Below, piece after piece: positions 1 to 10,944 of a stretch of 64,000 nucleotides of DNA; the first letter of the stretch is position 1; every line of letters starts with the position of its first letter. The DNA is taken from positions 33,979,728-34,043,727 of the forward strand of contig OZ038435.1 of NCBI GenBank assembly GCA_964036275.1, in the 5' to 3' direction. Below the pieces are notes generated by a model. It was not told the origin of the DNA, ran no database searches, and worked only from the letters and a program-made list of their open reading frames with translations. Both the position numbers and the translations under genes were made by a program. The stretch comes from Litoditis marina (Eukaryota; Nematoda; Chromadorea; Rhabditida; Rhabditidae).

Positions 1-194
1 GAGACGATAATTGATTTATGTGCACAGGGAATGTGTACGCATGGCAACTATTAGCAGTGGGGGCTTGTCTTTTCGTCTCCTTATCTATATGGGCAGACCA
101 GTGATTACGTAGAGCAGGACCACCGAGGTGTCACAACAGACACGCATACTACAAATCAATACAATCAATGATTATCGATTAGATTCTGTTCATG

Positions 195-380
195 GAACTC
201 CGGATCTGGGTAAGTATGCTAGAAGTTCCCGGCACCTTCATCACATCATGCGTCTCCTCAAACGTGCGCTATTTCCCTGCTCTTACATCCCGCCGGGATG
301 TAAGAGACGAGAAGTAGTGAGGCATAGCGAGAGCCGCAGGTTGGGATGAAGGTCCCGGGATCTTCTAGCATACGTACTAA
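195..380. repeat. Foldback repeat, GTACGTATGCTAG family
   Basis: Inverted repeat whose ends read GTA..TATGCTAGAA and TTCTAGCATACGTAC. The arms carry CCCGGCACCTTCATC and its complement, around a CCCGCCGGGATG core. Further copies at about 2698-3030 (with a hAT-type insert), 8672-8840, 13060-13225, 14109-14285, 26870-27040 and 62025-62205. All are non-coding foldbacks of 150-190 bp, presumably non-autonomous DNA elements. Confidence 0.75.
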
Positions 381-1064
381 TGAAGTGGTCTTTGAACAAC
401 CCCACCCCACCAAAAAAAATTTCTCAGAAAGAATCATGATACGTTGCGCAGGAGGATAATCTTAATAAGATCCCATACTTTTCGGGTGGATCCTGCTGGG
501 ATCGTGCCATAATGTAGGTTTCAGGCTTTTCTCATGGTACCGCTCTTCAAAGGATTGGAAGAGATTTTCCTCATAACCACGTAATCAGAACAGTTTATTG
601 TGTTTTCTCCGAGATACAGTCAGTTCTCCTGGGAAGTGTGAGCACGACATACATGAAATTGGTGTTCCACCGTGACAGTGGTCACTACTTTATGGATTTT
701 GAGAGAATGAAGATTTCCAAATCAGCAATGACAAATCATCTTCGACATTTTCTGGTCGATGAACCGAACACGAGGTGGTATGATCTTTGATTTTGTGTGG
801 CGACGTCACGCCGAATTCGCCATCTGGAGTCAACAATAAAAATTTACCTAACCACCTAAAGTAACCATAATACATGTACTTACCCAACATTCTGTTTCAA
901 CAATACGTACCTCTGAACATCAATTTAATTGATTTTACTCTATAATTGTGTTCACTATTTTCGTTAATACACCCAACAATATGCCGCCATTTATGAATGA
1001 CCGGACATGGACCCGTATCCACTGCATTTCTCTACAAATTCCGGTTTTTAACCGGACTCATTCG

Positions 1065-1290
1065 CGATGAATTATAAATCAAACCGGATTTATCGGTAAC
1101 TTACCCGGTTTTCGGTAACCTGAAATGAACAACCGGTCACATGTTTTTCCCACGTTAATGTGGTCTTTACCGTTCGTTTGAACGGTAACCAAACGATGTT
1201 TCAGGTTACCCGCCGCTTACCTGGGATGTGAATTGGAAAGGGTTAGCCAAAACCGGTCAGGTCACCAGAAACCCGGTTAGATACAGAATT
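1065..1290. repeat. Palindromic GGTAACC / ACCGGTTAC repeat
   Basis: Repeated GGTAACCTGAAAT and its complement, interleaved with CCGGTTA blocks. Related copies at about 7890-8160 and 11495-11690; the 1065 and 11495 copies are equivalent positions in the two duplication units. Non-coding; probably a palindromic MITE. Confidence 0.6.
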
Positions 1291-1609
1291 TGCGCTCATT
1301 CGGTTGTCCAGTTATAACTCTTCGGTGAAACATTCCGTTGATTTATGATCCATATTCACACTGTAGTGTCCGCGCCCGAAAAAAATGGGAATAACTTTGA
1401 TAAGGATGCGATAAATGGTTGAAACTACAAGCGATTCTCGTAGTTTGAAATCGCCAGCAGGATTGATAAAAGATTTGTTATCTCATAAAGAAGTCGCAAT
1501 GTCATTGCAGATGATGTATTGGGGATATTCGCAAATATGGACAATATTCTGAACCCTGGTCCGAAACTACAAAATACAAAAAACTTTTCAGTTAGGAAGT
1601 GAGCTTTAT

Positions 1610-1725
1610 ATGAGTGTTCCAATATGGTGTTTCTTCACTGGATTTGTTATCTCTGCAGACTTGGACTTATTCTTCGCCACGGATATTGGGTGGCCGGACT
1701 AAGCCTTTTTCCACAGTTTTGTAAA
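1610..1725 (-). mobile_element. RTE-type LINE 3' fragment
   Basis: Read on the minus strand, the sequence encodes a degraded version of the C-terminal segment of the LINE at 4471-5583 (GHPISVAK..., then a KKHH motif). Its duplicate lies at about 12000-12100 in unit 2, so this insertion predates the segmental duplication. No intact frame. Confidence 0.6.
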
Positions 1726-2568
1726 ATTTGCAGACTGTAGGAAAATTATTTGTGAAATTGGTTCAAATTTCAGCCCAGGGCAGATATTCATTCGGCGCCT
1801 GTGTGGAATCTCTTCCCAAGGAATTTGATAAGAGCGTGACGTAACGAATTTGCACTTTGAAAAATAATCGACACTAAAAAGTAAACATTATACAATGTGC
1901 CGAAATTGAAAGTTAACTCGTTACAGGACTTCACTCTCTACAATATGATGCTTGCTAAAGCACATAGTAAATTCACTCTTATTTGGAAGCAGTACAGCAT
2001 GAAATATGTAAAATAAGCCGAAAATCGTGGATTTGTATGTACATAACAGATGTGGGTTTGCTAAACAAAGATTGGTATAATGGTTTATTACAGCAATTGT
2101 TATAGTTCATACTCTATTGAGAGAACTATTTAACTACTCCCGATTAGTTTCAAAGTATTCGTTGAAAGTTTGGATAGACATGGTGTTTTACTACCAGCTC
2201 ATGAGGTTTGCCATTGAAAGTTGCCACTTTTGAGAAAACGTCTCACCCTCTATTGCAAACTCGAATATTTATGGGACTTGTTTCCAATGACGATCACCGG
2301 CTTACCTGTCAACGTAGCACTTTAACACTCTCTTTGAGAACAATCATTCCACTGCTCTTTTTCTACTGAGCCGGTTGGTGCGTCTAAGAAGGTTCGCTTT
2401 TGATCTTGATTTTGAAAAAGTTGCACTGTTCGCCAAAACGCAGTTCAAACGAAACATTTCGGAAAACCTATGATGAGCTTTCATCGGCAAACTTCCCGAG
2501 TGCACTCAGAACAGGCAAGAACTCAATAATTTGGTTTTGTTCGTCGTTTTAATCTTCGTTTGCAGATC

Positions 2569-5500
2569 ATGGAGCATTCTCTAGTTCTTTTGTTGGCAGT
2601 TTTGATAGCTTTGCTGTCAGGTGAGTCTCTGTTTTGGGAAAAGCTTAACAGGCTATAACTATTATGTAATGTCATTCTGTTGAAAGCTGTTGTGTGTCGA
2701 GACCGGAGGTAGTGTTCAGGTACATCCCGACCTCCTTACGACCTTACTCAACGTACGTCTCTCCAAACACACGCTATTTCTCTGCTCTAACATTCCAACG
2801 GAATACGATAATCGCAAAACAGTGGGCAAAGCAAAAACCGCAGAGCGGGATTAGGAGCCCGGAAGTAGGGCTGTTAAAGTCGAAAAACACGAATTGACTC
2901 GAAACTCGAAAATTTTCGAGTTTTCACACAAACTCGAAAAACTCGAAACCTGAAATTCTTCCAGAACTCGAAAACTCAAAATTTCGAATTGGATTAACAA
3001 CCCTAGCCGGGATGTTCTAGCATACGTACTCCTATCACAACTCAAGTTCCTCCAAGTTATGCGTTTGGATATGAATTTGTGAACTTTGTTGGGAAAATGT
3101 TCAAAAGGTTATTTATCTATCGTGGTTGGAAATGATATAATCATAACATTTTCAGCTGCAATACACTCGGTCAACGCTGACAAATTTCATGAAAAGCTAA
3201 CACAAGTGAGTAGATACTGTTATCACGTTCATAGTCCCTAAACTAACGAGTTTTCATCACTCTGTGTTCCGGTTGTTTCAAATTCTTTTCAGAGTGAAAA
3301 GCTGGAAGTTTTGAAAATCAACAACGACATTCGATCAAAAGTGGCGAGTGGAAAGTACACAACTCCTAAAAGAGGAGTTTTGCTGCCAGCTGCCTCGAAA
3401 ATGATGAGATTGGTGAGTATTTTCATTGTTATCAGATCATTTAGGTACGTAGGTACCACGGCAAGACGGGGTCGGATCCGGGTCATGCAGAGCAACAGAC
3501 GAACGCCAACTAGAGCTGAAGTTACCAATGTTTTACGATATTCTGCGACGGTTAATCACAGAGAAACACTCGGGAAGGTTTAAAGGAGACCGGAAAGCAA
3601 CATGGTTTCTCGTAAAGCTGCTGAATCCTACTTTGATTGGACGCGTTGCGTGTCGCACGTGGACTGATCAAACCAATATGCGAGTTATTTGTGCTCTCTG
3701 ATTTCAAAACAGTTCAAAGCAGCCCGAAACAAAACCTCTGCTCAAGTTGTGTTCCGGTCTCTGAGTTAAGAAGACGGTCACGCGGTTTGTTTTTATGCTT
3801 TTCTGATGCATGTTGGGTCAACACAAAACTATTCCTAGAAAATAGGAAATTGAGTAGCCGTCCACCCCAACCACTGCTCATTTTTTGTCATCACTAGTTT
3901 ACTAAATTACTTATCAATTTAACTTTTACAATCGTTTTTGGTTGCAGGAATGGGACTGTGGGCTTGAAGAATCGGCCCAAAACTGGGCGAACGGGTGTAA
4001 ATTTGAACATTGGGACAAATATGGGGACATACTGTACATGATGGGAGCAAACGAGCCCTTGGAAACCAAAGGACAGGTGAGTATAGTCGTCGCCAACGGA
4101 AAGGCGAGAGGGTACTGTATATCTCACTTTCCGCTGTGTACGCACACATGCCTTCGATTCCAAAACTTGCCCGTTATGTCGTCTGGTAGCGCAGTGGTTA
4201 GTGGCTTGCTACAAATAATTTGCTCGCAGGTTCGATTCCGGTGATAGACGGAATTTTATAAATTTGGCACCCATTATATAGTTCACATAATTAAATGAAA
4301 CTTGTCTAGCGCCAATTTGATCCGTTTGTCACTTTAATGTGACGCATTCTTACAGTTACATAACATTAGTATTAAACGTTGTTGGACCGAACCCCGTCTT
4401 TTGGGTGAAATTCGCGATTACCAGGCGGTTAACAAAATGGTTAAATGTGTTAACAATAAATGAACGATCAGCCAAAGCTTTCGACAGCATCGAACACTGC
4501 TCAATATGGTCATCCTTGGAGGAAATTGGCGCCCATCCTCAGCTGATCGAAGTTCTCCAAAACATTTATGCCTCTGCTGTCAGTACCATAGAAGTCAATG
4601 GAAAGAAGATAGAAGTTGATATCAAAAGAGGCGTTCGACAAGGAGACGTGATATCACCTCGATTGTTCACCATGAAGTTAGACAGCGCTCTTCGCAAAGT
4701 GGACTGGTCAGGGACTGGAATCATCAATGGTCAACAACTAACCCACATTTTGTTTGCCGATGACTGCTTACTGTTCGCCAAAAACAAAGCCAGCCTCAAA
4801 ACAATGATGGAGAAGTTTTCCACTGCCTGTGACAAAGTTGGTCTAAAAATAAATCCGAAGAAGCCAGACTACATGAACAACCAGAACGAAGCCACTCCAT
4901 TGAAGTTCCAAGGTTGTGAAATCCCGCCAAAATCAGATGTGAAGTATCTCGGTGCAAACATATCCATCGGAGGAGACTGGACAAAAGAAATCAAACGAAG
5001 AATTTCCTCCGCGTGGGCAGGGTTCAATACCTACCGAAATATCCTGAAGGCAAAATCGTTCCCGAAGCGGAAGTTGTTCAACACTACCATTCTACCACGT
5101 TTGATCTACGGCTGTGAATCCTGGTCTTTGTCGAAGTCGTCTATGGAAAGACTCCGCGTAGTTCAAAGAAAGATGGAACGTGCCATGCTGAATGTCCATG
5201 TCCAGGACCACCGCCCAAGTACCGTTATCCGCGGAATTACTCGGTTGTCGGATGTAGCTCAGGAAGCTACAAAACATAAATTCAATTTTGCTTCCAGGTT
5301 TGCCCATATGTCAAAGAGGCGTTGGTCCCTGATCGTTTCCGAGTGGCGCCCGTTTGATCGAGAGCGGGTGCGTGGCCGTCCAATGGTCCGTTGGCGTGAT
5401 GAACTTGTCGAGGCAGTTCGGAGTTATAACCGAACCGTGAGAAGAGGCCGAGTCCGGCCACCCAATATCCGTGGCGAAGAGATATTCCGAGTATGCAGAG

Positions 5501-8500
5501 ATAAAGATATCTGGAGGGCAGTCAAGGAACACCATTTCGCAACGATTTGAAGTGATCTAATAAATCTTGAATCTTGAAAATCTTGAACGATCAAGTGGCG
5601 CGGTTAACGAAAATCGCGGTTTAAAGCAGGACGGTTATGTGGACCAATCCCGGGTCAACGGTCCTTTAAACTGCAATTGAAAAATGTATTGTAGTTCAAA
5701 GGACTGGAGTGTTGCGATTGGACCACATAATCGTCCTTCTTTAATGTACTCTAGCCGTTCTCACCTCCGTTCTCACCGTAAAGAATTTGCCATGTTTCAG
5801 GGAATAAAAGCAATGCACGAATGGCTGAAAGAGTTGGAAAAAGACGGCTGGGCAGCAAAGCCGATTATTTCTTCTGATCCCATCGGACATGCTGCTCAGG
5901 TAAGACTTTTTTTCCAGACCGCTGAACTATTTTATTATTTTCATAATTCCTAACTTTCGCTTATTCCTCTCTTTCACCCCCTCCCTCCCTCTCGCTTTCG
6001 CTTTTCCTCCCTCAGACTTTCTCTTTCCCCCACCCCGCCTCTCTCTCTATCTCGTTCTCTCTTTGTCATCTCCCATTTTCTCTCTCTCTCTCGCTCTCTC
6101 TCTCTTTTACGCTCGGTTCTCTCTTTTTCTCGCTCGGTTATTGATGATCGCAGCTTTTTTGTGAAGTAAAGTTTGTAACGATCAGTACAGCTACGTTTCT
6201 CGGATATACACACTCTCTCGTATGCTGTTTCATGAGATTTTAGAGATATTGCTATAGTGGATGCCAAATTTATGAATTTCCGTCTCTCGCCGGAATCGAA
6301 CCTGCGAACAAAAGATTTGTAGCAGGGCGCTAACCATCGCGCCATTACACTGTAGGACCGTAAGCTTTGGAATCGAAGATCTGTGTGCGTACATAACGGA
6401 ACTGAGTTATACAGTTCACTCTCGCCTTTAAGTTGGCGACGACTATACCGCGTCTGTTTTTCCAGATTCTGAGGGGAGTAACGCCCCGAGTCGGTTGCGC
6501 ACTGGCACCCTGTGAGGGAGGAAAGAAAGTCTATGTAGTCTGTCACTACATGACAAAGTGAGCACTTTTGTTCTAATGGTCCCTTTCGCTATAATCTCAA
6601 ATGCGGCTTCTCGAAAATTCACTACTTATCATCTGAGGAAAGCTCTCGCTCTCAATCTCTGTCTTATTACACTTTTTCGTCTACTAGTATCCCGGCGGGA
6701 TGAGCAAGCAGAGAAACAGCTTCGAAAGCCACAGGTTATACAAGAAGTAAATTGAATATTCACGTAAAGTTAGCATTCTAATGGGGAATTGTGCACTTTG
6801 TCGTTGCTTGTTACTGAGTTGTGATGTGTTTTACATGTTTCACGGGACTGTGAAATTGACTAACAACATACATAAGTCCTGGTCAATGCTCTCGTATTTG
6901 TCAATGTTTCATCTTTCAACTTGCTTTTGAGTTAGCACTGTTAGTATGTTGTTTGTCTCTCGGAAATATTCACGTTTCTGAGTTCTTCTGTGTTTAACAT
7001 GTTTCACGTGACCGTGCGATTGTCTCAGTATACATTAGCCGGGATAATCCTGGAAACGACGTCGGTTGTCAATGCACGTATAGTTATCATCATCTCGTTT
7101 TGCAGTGGATATAATCCTGACCCGGCGGTATACCCGACCGGCGAAGTTTGTTCGGCTTGTCCCAAAACCCACCACTGCCATGAGAATCTATGTGAGTTGA
7201 CCACACTACATGATTCGATTGTTATTTGTTTCATAATTTTACCCAAAATGTGCCAATCTTATATGCTGTGATTGTAGTTTGATTCTGGCACCGTAGAAAC
7301 GTCATGCAAGTAGGGAACACCTGGCGGCGTGGCAATCCGTCCAACCTCATAAGAAGTTCATATGGGTTTCTCATAAGAATCTTATGAGCCTCATGCGCCA
7401 GTTGTGATCTTCTAATGATGTAGCATAGCAATCAATGGGATCTCATGAGAAGTGCAATTTGATGATATAAGAGGCGTCCATTTAAATAGTTTTTCAAATT
7501 TCAAATATTATGCAAATCTGGTCATTTTCTCATGGAGCATGTTTCCATCAAATTTTGCACAATTCTGACCACATCTTCGGTTTCTAGTCAGAAAACTTAC
7601 TGACAACTGTCAGAAGTTAAAACGGGCTTTTTGACGCCGGTCAATTAATATTCTGGTTTTTTTGGCATTCGTCAGTGAATTGCCTCGTTCATTCTGTGTA
7701 ATTCTGACCACTGTCAGAATGTTCGCGGGATCGAACCTGCGGGCGCCAGGGCAAAAGGCTGACACACTGCCACTGCGCTACTGGGCCAATAGTTAGGGCA
7801 TCGACTGTCGCGGATATAACATGCGCCAGCCAAATCGTACTGATCGCTCATATAACGAGACAGATTTAAATAATGAAAACTAATGAGAACGATGAATTAA
7901 ATATGTAACCGGGTTTATTTGGTACCCTTACCAGTTTTTAGTAAACTAATCTTTAGATTACCTAAGTAGGTAACCGCGTGGTGACCTGAAATGAGAAACC
8001 GGTTACCTGTTAGTTTTTCATTCTGGTTTTACCGCTTATTTGTACAGTAACCAAAATAAAGTTTCAGGTTACCAACCGGTTACATATGTGGTAACCTGAA
8101 ATATTACCAAAAACCGGTAAGGTTATCAAGAAACCCGGTTACTTATGAAATTGACCAATAAAAACGAAATGAACTTTTTAAATTTAATTTTCTCAACATT
8201 AAAAAGAATTCCAGATTAACTGTTGATCGCGCTCCCGGCATGACTTACAGAAACTCGCGCACATCTTCAGTAGCCGCTGTAGTGTAGTGGTTAGCGCTTG
8301 CGCTTTTGAACTGACGGGGTCAGGTTCGAGTCCCGGCTGAGACAGGTGGTTTGCAAATACAGTTTTGACAGTGGTCAGTTTCAGTATGCGAGTAAATGAC
8401 GAATGTCAAAAGTAATGTATAAAATAATGACCGTTGTCAGACTTCAAGAAAATAATTGACTCTCGTCATTTATTCGGACGATAAAGTCTGCGAAACGGAA

Positions 8501-9190
8501 CCAGAAACTGACCATATTCTAGGTTTCTCGGCAATAAATAAAAAATTGACCAGATTTGCATTATATTTGAATTTTGAAAAACTATTTAAATGGATGCCTC
8601 TTATATATTTCTCACTAGGTATCTCAGAGGTGTTTGAGGGATTGGGATTGCCATTGCGCCTGATCGACGACCAGAGTACGTGTGCCAGAAGATCCCGGCA
8701 CCTTCATCCCATCCTGCGTCTATGGCTCTGCCCACTATTTCTCGTCTCTTACATGCCGGCGGGATGTAAGAACAGAGAAATAGCGTATGTTTGAAGAAAC
8801 GCAGGACGGGATGAAAGTGCCGGGATAAGCATACGTACTCTGATCCAGTTTGGCATCATAGTTGTCAAGTTACTAGACCACAAACTGTGTCAGATGGTGA
8901 CTAGATGAATCAGCTCAAAGGTTGTCTTTGTATGAGACTTTGGTACGGTGTCTGGTTCATGTAAGTTATCAATTGGAGGGTCAGATAGTTTTGAACTTTT
9001 AAATGATTAACTTGTAGTTTGTAGCTCGAGCGAGTCGATTAATGACTTTTTTTTAGGTACCGACGCCAAAACGAATGAGACGGTTGTACCGAAATGTATA
9101 TTCAAAAGTGGCCATGCAGCGAGCCTTGGACTGGTTGCATATTTTCTCATCATTCATCTCTACAACATAGTTTTCAACAACTTTGTTTAG
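2569..9190 (+). CDS. CAP/SCP domain secreted protein, copy 1
   Basis: Eight exons in consistent phase: 2569-2620, 3156-3205, 3293-3412, 3948-4076, 5801-5899, 6466-6557, 7106-7191, 9057-9190; 253 residues. A TTTGCAG lies 3 bases before the ATG, as at a trans-splice site. Residues 1-25 form a signal peptide ending HSVNA. The CAP domain shows INNDIRSKVASG (about 42-53), EWDCGLEESAQNWANGC (75-91), IGHAAQ (145-150) and VGC..C, then a Cys-rich hinge CSACPKTHHC. The C terminus (about 230-250) is hydrophobic, so the product is probably anchored or GPI-linked. The usual GENL motif reads GDIL. The exon 4 region corresponds to two exons in copy 2, so an intron and one codon were lost here or an intron gained there. 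Intron 4 contains a LINE. AATAAA at 9226-9231. Family known as vap/scl-like; the specific role is unknown. Confidence 0.85.
2866..3005. mobile_element. Short hAT-type palindromic MITE (TCGAG family)
   Basis: About 140 bp with ends TAGGGCTGTTAA and TTAACAACCCTA and internal CTCGAAAAACTCGAAA repeats. It is inserted into a foldback repeat in CAP intron 1. The flanking 8-mers do not match perfectly, unlike those of the two long copies. Confidence 0.65.
4084..4262 (+). mobile_element. tRNA-like (A/B box) MITE, CAP intron 4
   Basis: Interspersed element of about 180 bp bounded by TATAG at both sides. It contains a tRNA-like block with A box TAGCGCAGTGGTTA (4187-4200) and B box GGTTCGATTCC (4229-4239), the spacing expected of a tRNA-type internal RNA polymerase III promoter. 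The remainder (GTACTGTATATCTCACTTT, CGATTCCAAA) is conserved among 11 copies in the window. Confidence 0.7.
4471..5583 (+). mobile_element. RTE-type non-LTR retrotransposon, 5'-truncated
   Basis: Encodes the reverse transcriptase half of an RTE-type ORF, frame open to the stop at 5548-5550. Visible motifs are KAFDSIEHC (palm motif A), GVRQGDVISPRLF (motif B), ILFADDCLLFA (catalytic FADD), GLKINPKK and YLG, then the RTE C-terminal GCESWSLSK, RWRDEL and KEHH segments. The 3' tail is a short TCTTGAA repeat. The 10 bp sequence TGAACGATCA stands directly before (4461-4470) and after (5584-5593), a target-site duplication that fixes both ends. The endonuclease half is missing, so the copy is dead on arrival. 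It sits in sense orientation in an intron of the CAP gene and is absent from the paralogous copy. Confidence 0.92.
5620..5745. repeat. Foldback MITE, AGGACGATTATGTGG family
   Basis: Near-palindromic element of about 125 bp: TTAAAG(A/C)AGGACG(A/G)TTATG at one side and its complement CATAATCGTCCTTCTTTAA at the other, with CCTTTAAACTGCAATTGAAA in the middle. Other copies at 14803-14925, 24570-24695, 26510-26632, 27066-27190 and 54958-55079. TTAA ends suggest a TTAA or TA target preference. Confidence 0.8.
5960..6130. repeat. Pyrimidine-rich CT microsatellite
   Basis: CAP copy 1 intron 5 carries about 170 bp of CTCTCT/CCTCCC tract on the plus strand. The open frame visible on the minus strand here is an Arg/Glu low-complexity artefact of the repeat. 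Confidence 0.8.
6253..6447 (-). mobile_element. tRNA-like MITE, minus orientation
   Basis: Complete copy from TATAGTGGATGCC to GGCGACGACTATA. The complement of the B box (GGAATCGAACC) and of the A box (TAACCATCGCGCCATTA) are both visible. It lies just upstream of CAP copy 1 exon 6. Confidence 0.7.
6745..6870. repeat. MITE family with CACGTGA ends (about 130 bp)
   Basis: Consensus features are AGTAAATTGAATA(T/G)TCACGT, GTTAGCATTCTAATG, TGCACTTTGTCATTGCACG, then TTTCACGTGACTGTGCAATTGACTAAC. Copies at 13222-13350, 18058-18195, 21728-21848, 26637-26762, 27795-27925, 39968-40095, about 49988-50080 with a separate piece at 50535-50575, 58690-58760, 60208-60335 and 63005-63098, in both orientations. 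Ends are short inverted repeats; no coding capacity. Confidence 0.75.
7318..7450. repeat. CATGAG-rich foldback, GGCGGCGTAGCAAT family
   Basis: Element with ends GGCGGCGTAGCAATC and ATTGCTACGCCGCC, containing stacked TCATGAG and TTCATATGAG palindromes. Fuller copies at 9690-9890 and 20190-20410 (equivalent positions of the two units), partial ones near 17100-17165 and 38530-38590. Confidence 0.65.
7720..8450. repeat. Composite repeat with tRNA-like blocks at both sides
   Basis: Minus-strand block near 7728-7790 has B box GGTTCGATCCC and an A-box-like AGTAGCGCAGTGGCAG. The plus-strand block at 8270-8345 has A box TAGTGTAGTGGTTAGC and B box GGTTCGAGTCC. Between them lies the GGTAACC palindrome. 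Flanks share CTGACA/TGTCAG motifs. Neither block closes a convincing acceptor stem by eye, so they are not called as functional tRNAs. Confidence 0.5.
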
Positions 9191-10021
9191 ATTTTGTGAA
9201 ACATAACCTTCTGCAAAATAACGCAAATAAATATTTGTGTTTTCATGTTTTTGAAAATTGATGTTTTGTTTGTTTTCGATCTACTGGCAACCAAATTCAA
9301 GAGTGAAGGTCGCACATATGTAGTGGACACAGCGGTACAATTCGTTTTGGCTCTATTTTTTGATTTCCACTGTTCATTCACGTGTTGGTTACATATCTGC
9401 CGCCTCTTTAGAAAACCTATAAGTTGGAAATCGCTAGGTCGCAAAGTTCGAGAACCTTCAAAAGTTTGTCCTTTATCTCGTAATTGACTCTGTTTCAACG
9501 AAAATAGGTCTCATATTTTTCATCTCCATCTCCACGTATGATTCCACATATGAAATATTCCTACTAGCCCTTCTTTATTTGGATGCAAAAAACTCACCTC
9601 ACCACTTTAAACGTAAACCACCTTAAACGTGCATTCAGTTATAAACGAATCTCCAGGCCACAACATGTTTTTTCCTCAACTTTGTCAAAAAAACAGCAGG
9701 CGGCGTAGCAATCCCTCCAATATCATGAGAAGTTCATATGAGTTTCTCATGAGATACCTCATGAGCTACTCGTGAACTCTCAAAGTTGTAGCATAGCAAT
9801 CAATAGAATCTCATACGAAGTTCATACGAATAGCTCATAAGCTAGTTCATGAGATTTTTGAGTAATTGCTACGCCGCCAGGTTGAACTACCATAGAGATA
9901 TTCAGACAGTGTTGTTTGTGCAAAACAACCGTTGCCTTCTCTTATAGCTAATATTGACGACTAAGTTTCATAGCAGATAATTCATTGCCTGAGAGAAATC
10001 TGGAAAGTTTTCCCTAGGGAC

Positions 10022-10624
10022 TAGGGTTGTTAAAGCCAAACTCGAATTTCGAAAAAACTCGAAATAACTCGAAATTTCGAGTTTCGAGTTGGACTCGAAA
10101 CTCGAAAAACTCGAAATCTCCAAAACTCGAGTAACTCGAAACTCGAAAAACTCGGTTTTTCTCCAAACTCGAAAAACTCGAAATTTTTGAAACTCGAAAA
10201 GTTCGAGTTTTCGAGTTTCGAGTTTGGCTTCGTCCTCGAGTTTCGTCCCAAGTCAGAAATAATGGACGAATGAGCGTTTCAGAGCACTTTTTTTTTGCTA
10301 TTTCCAACATGAAATGCTTCTTTTTTCACGATTCTCGCATAATCATGTGAAATAAATCAGAATTTCTCAAAAAATTCTTATTTGTTTAGCTCGATAAAAT
10401 CCTAAAACTTAACGACCAAACTCGAAACTCGAAAATCGAGTTTTTCGAGTTCAACTCGAAACTCGAAAACTCGGTTTTTTTTTGAAACGCTGAAAACTCG
10501 AACTCGAAAAACTCGGAATTCCCAAAACTCGAATAACTCGAAACTCGAAAAACTCGTTTTTTCCCAAAACTCGAAAAACTCGAAACTCGAAAACTCGAAA
10601 TTTCAAACTCGATTAACAACCCTA
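10022..10624. mobile_element. hAT-type palindromic MITE with TCGAG repeats
   Basis: 603 bp element with terminal repeats TAGGGTTGTTAA and TTAACAACCCTA, flanked by the perfect 8 bp duplication CTAGGGAC (10014-10021 and 10625-10632). The same locus in duplication unit 2 is empty, with a single CTAGGGAC at 20543-20550. 8 bp duplications plus TAGGG ends fit the hAT superfamily. Both arms are arrays of CTCGAAAAACTCGAAA-like units around a unique centre; no transposase. Confidence 0.92.
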
Positions 10625-10734
10625 CTAGGGACCAACTAGGGGAACTAGTATATAATAGACCAATCATGAGCTTCTCCATGTTTCAAGTTTCGTACAAATT
10701 GCGGGGTATTCATTTGAATACTGTGTGAATATGA

Positions 10735-10830
10735 TATCGAGAAAAGAGTGGGAGAGAGAGAGTGAAAGAGATAGAGAGAAAGAGACAGAGTGAGAGAGAG
10801 GGTGAGGAAGAGTTAGAAAGAGAGATGTCA
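10735..10830. repeat. GA-rich microsatellite
   Basis: GAGAGA-dominated tract upstream of the receptor exon 1 copy; the same tract occurs at about 20653-20745 in unit 2. Confidence 0.75.
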
Positions 10831-10944
10831 ATCGAAACTTGAAGTCGAGATATTATAGTAGTACCCACTGCTTCATAACTATTCTCTCTCTTATTTCCAG
10901 TCGAAACGGTTTCCGCTTCCAAAGATTCACATATTGTAATAGCT

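Larger units (their letters stand above)
1..2568. other. Upstream intergenic region, repeats only
   Basis: No coding exon recognised before the first CAP gene. It holds a long hairpin repeat (195-380), the left edge of the tandem duplication (about 701), a palindromic GGTAACC-rich element (about 1065-1290) and a short RTE-LINE 3' fragment on the minus strand (about 1610-1725). The short open frames here lie inside repeats. Confidence 0.6.
9191..10944. other. Intergenic region behind CAP copy 1
   Basis: Contains the CAP polyadenylation signal (9226-9231), a CATGAG foldback (9690-9890), the hAT-type MITE (10022-10624) and a GA-rich microsatellite (about 10735-10830). No coding exon recognised. 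Confidence 0.6.

Noticed and set aside
5974..6546. 190-codon minus-strand open frame
   Set aside because: It is an Arg/Glu-rich translation of the CT microsatellite plus a tRNA-like MITE, antisense to a CAP intron and exon 6.
8270..8345. Functional tRNA gene
   Set aside because: A and B boxes are good, but no 7 bp acceptor stem or clean anticodon arm could be drawn, and similar blocks recur in repeats.
10014..10310. Phe/Ser-rich minus-strand frames over 10014-10679 and similar plus frames at 33301-34001
   Set aside because: They are translations of the CTCGAAAAACTCGAAA arrays in the hAT-type MITEs, open only because the repeat lacks stops. The true terminal exon at 33967 lies outside the element.
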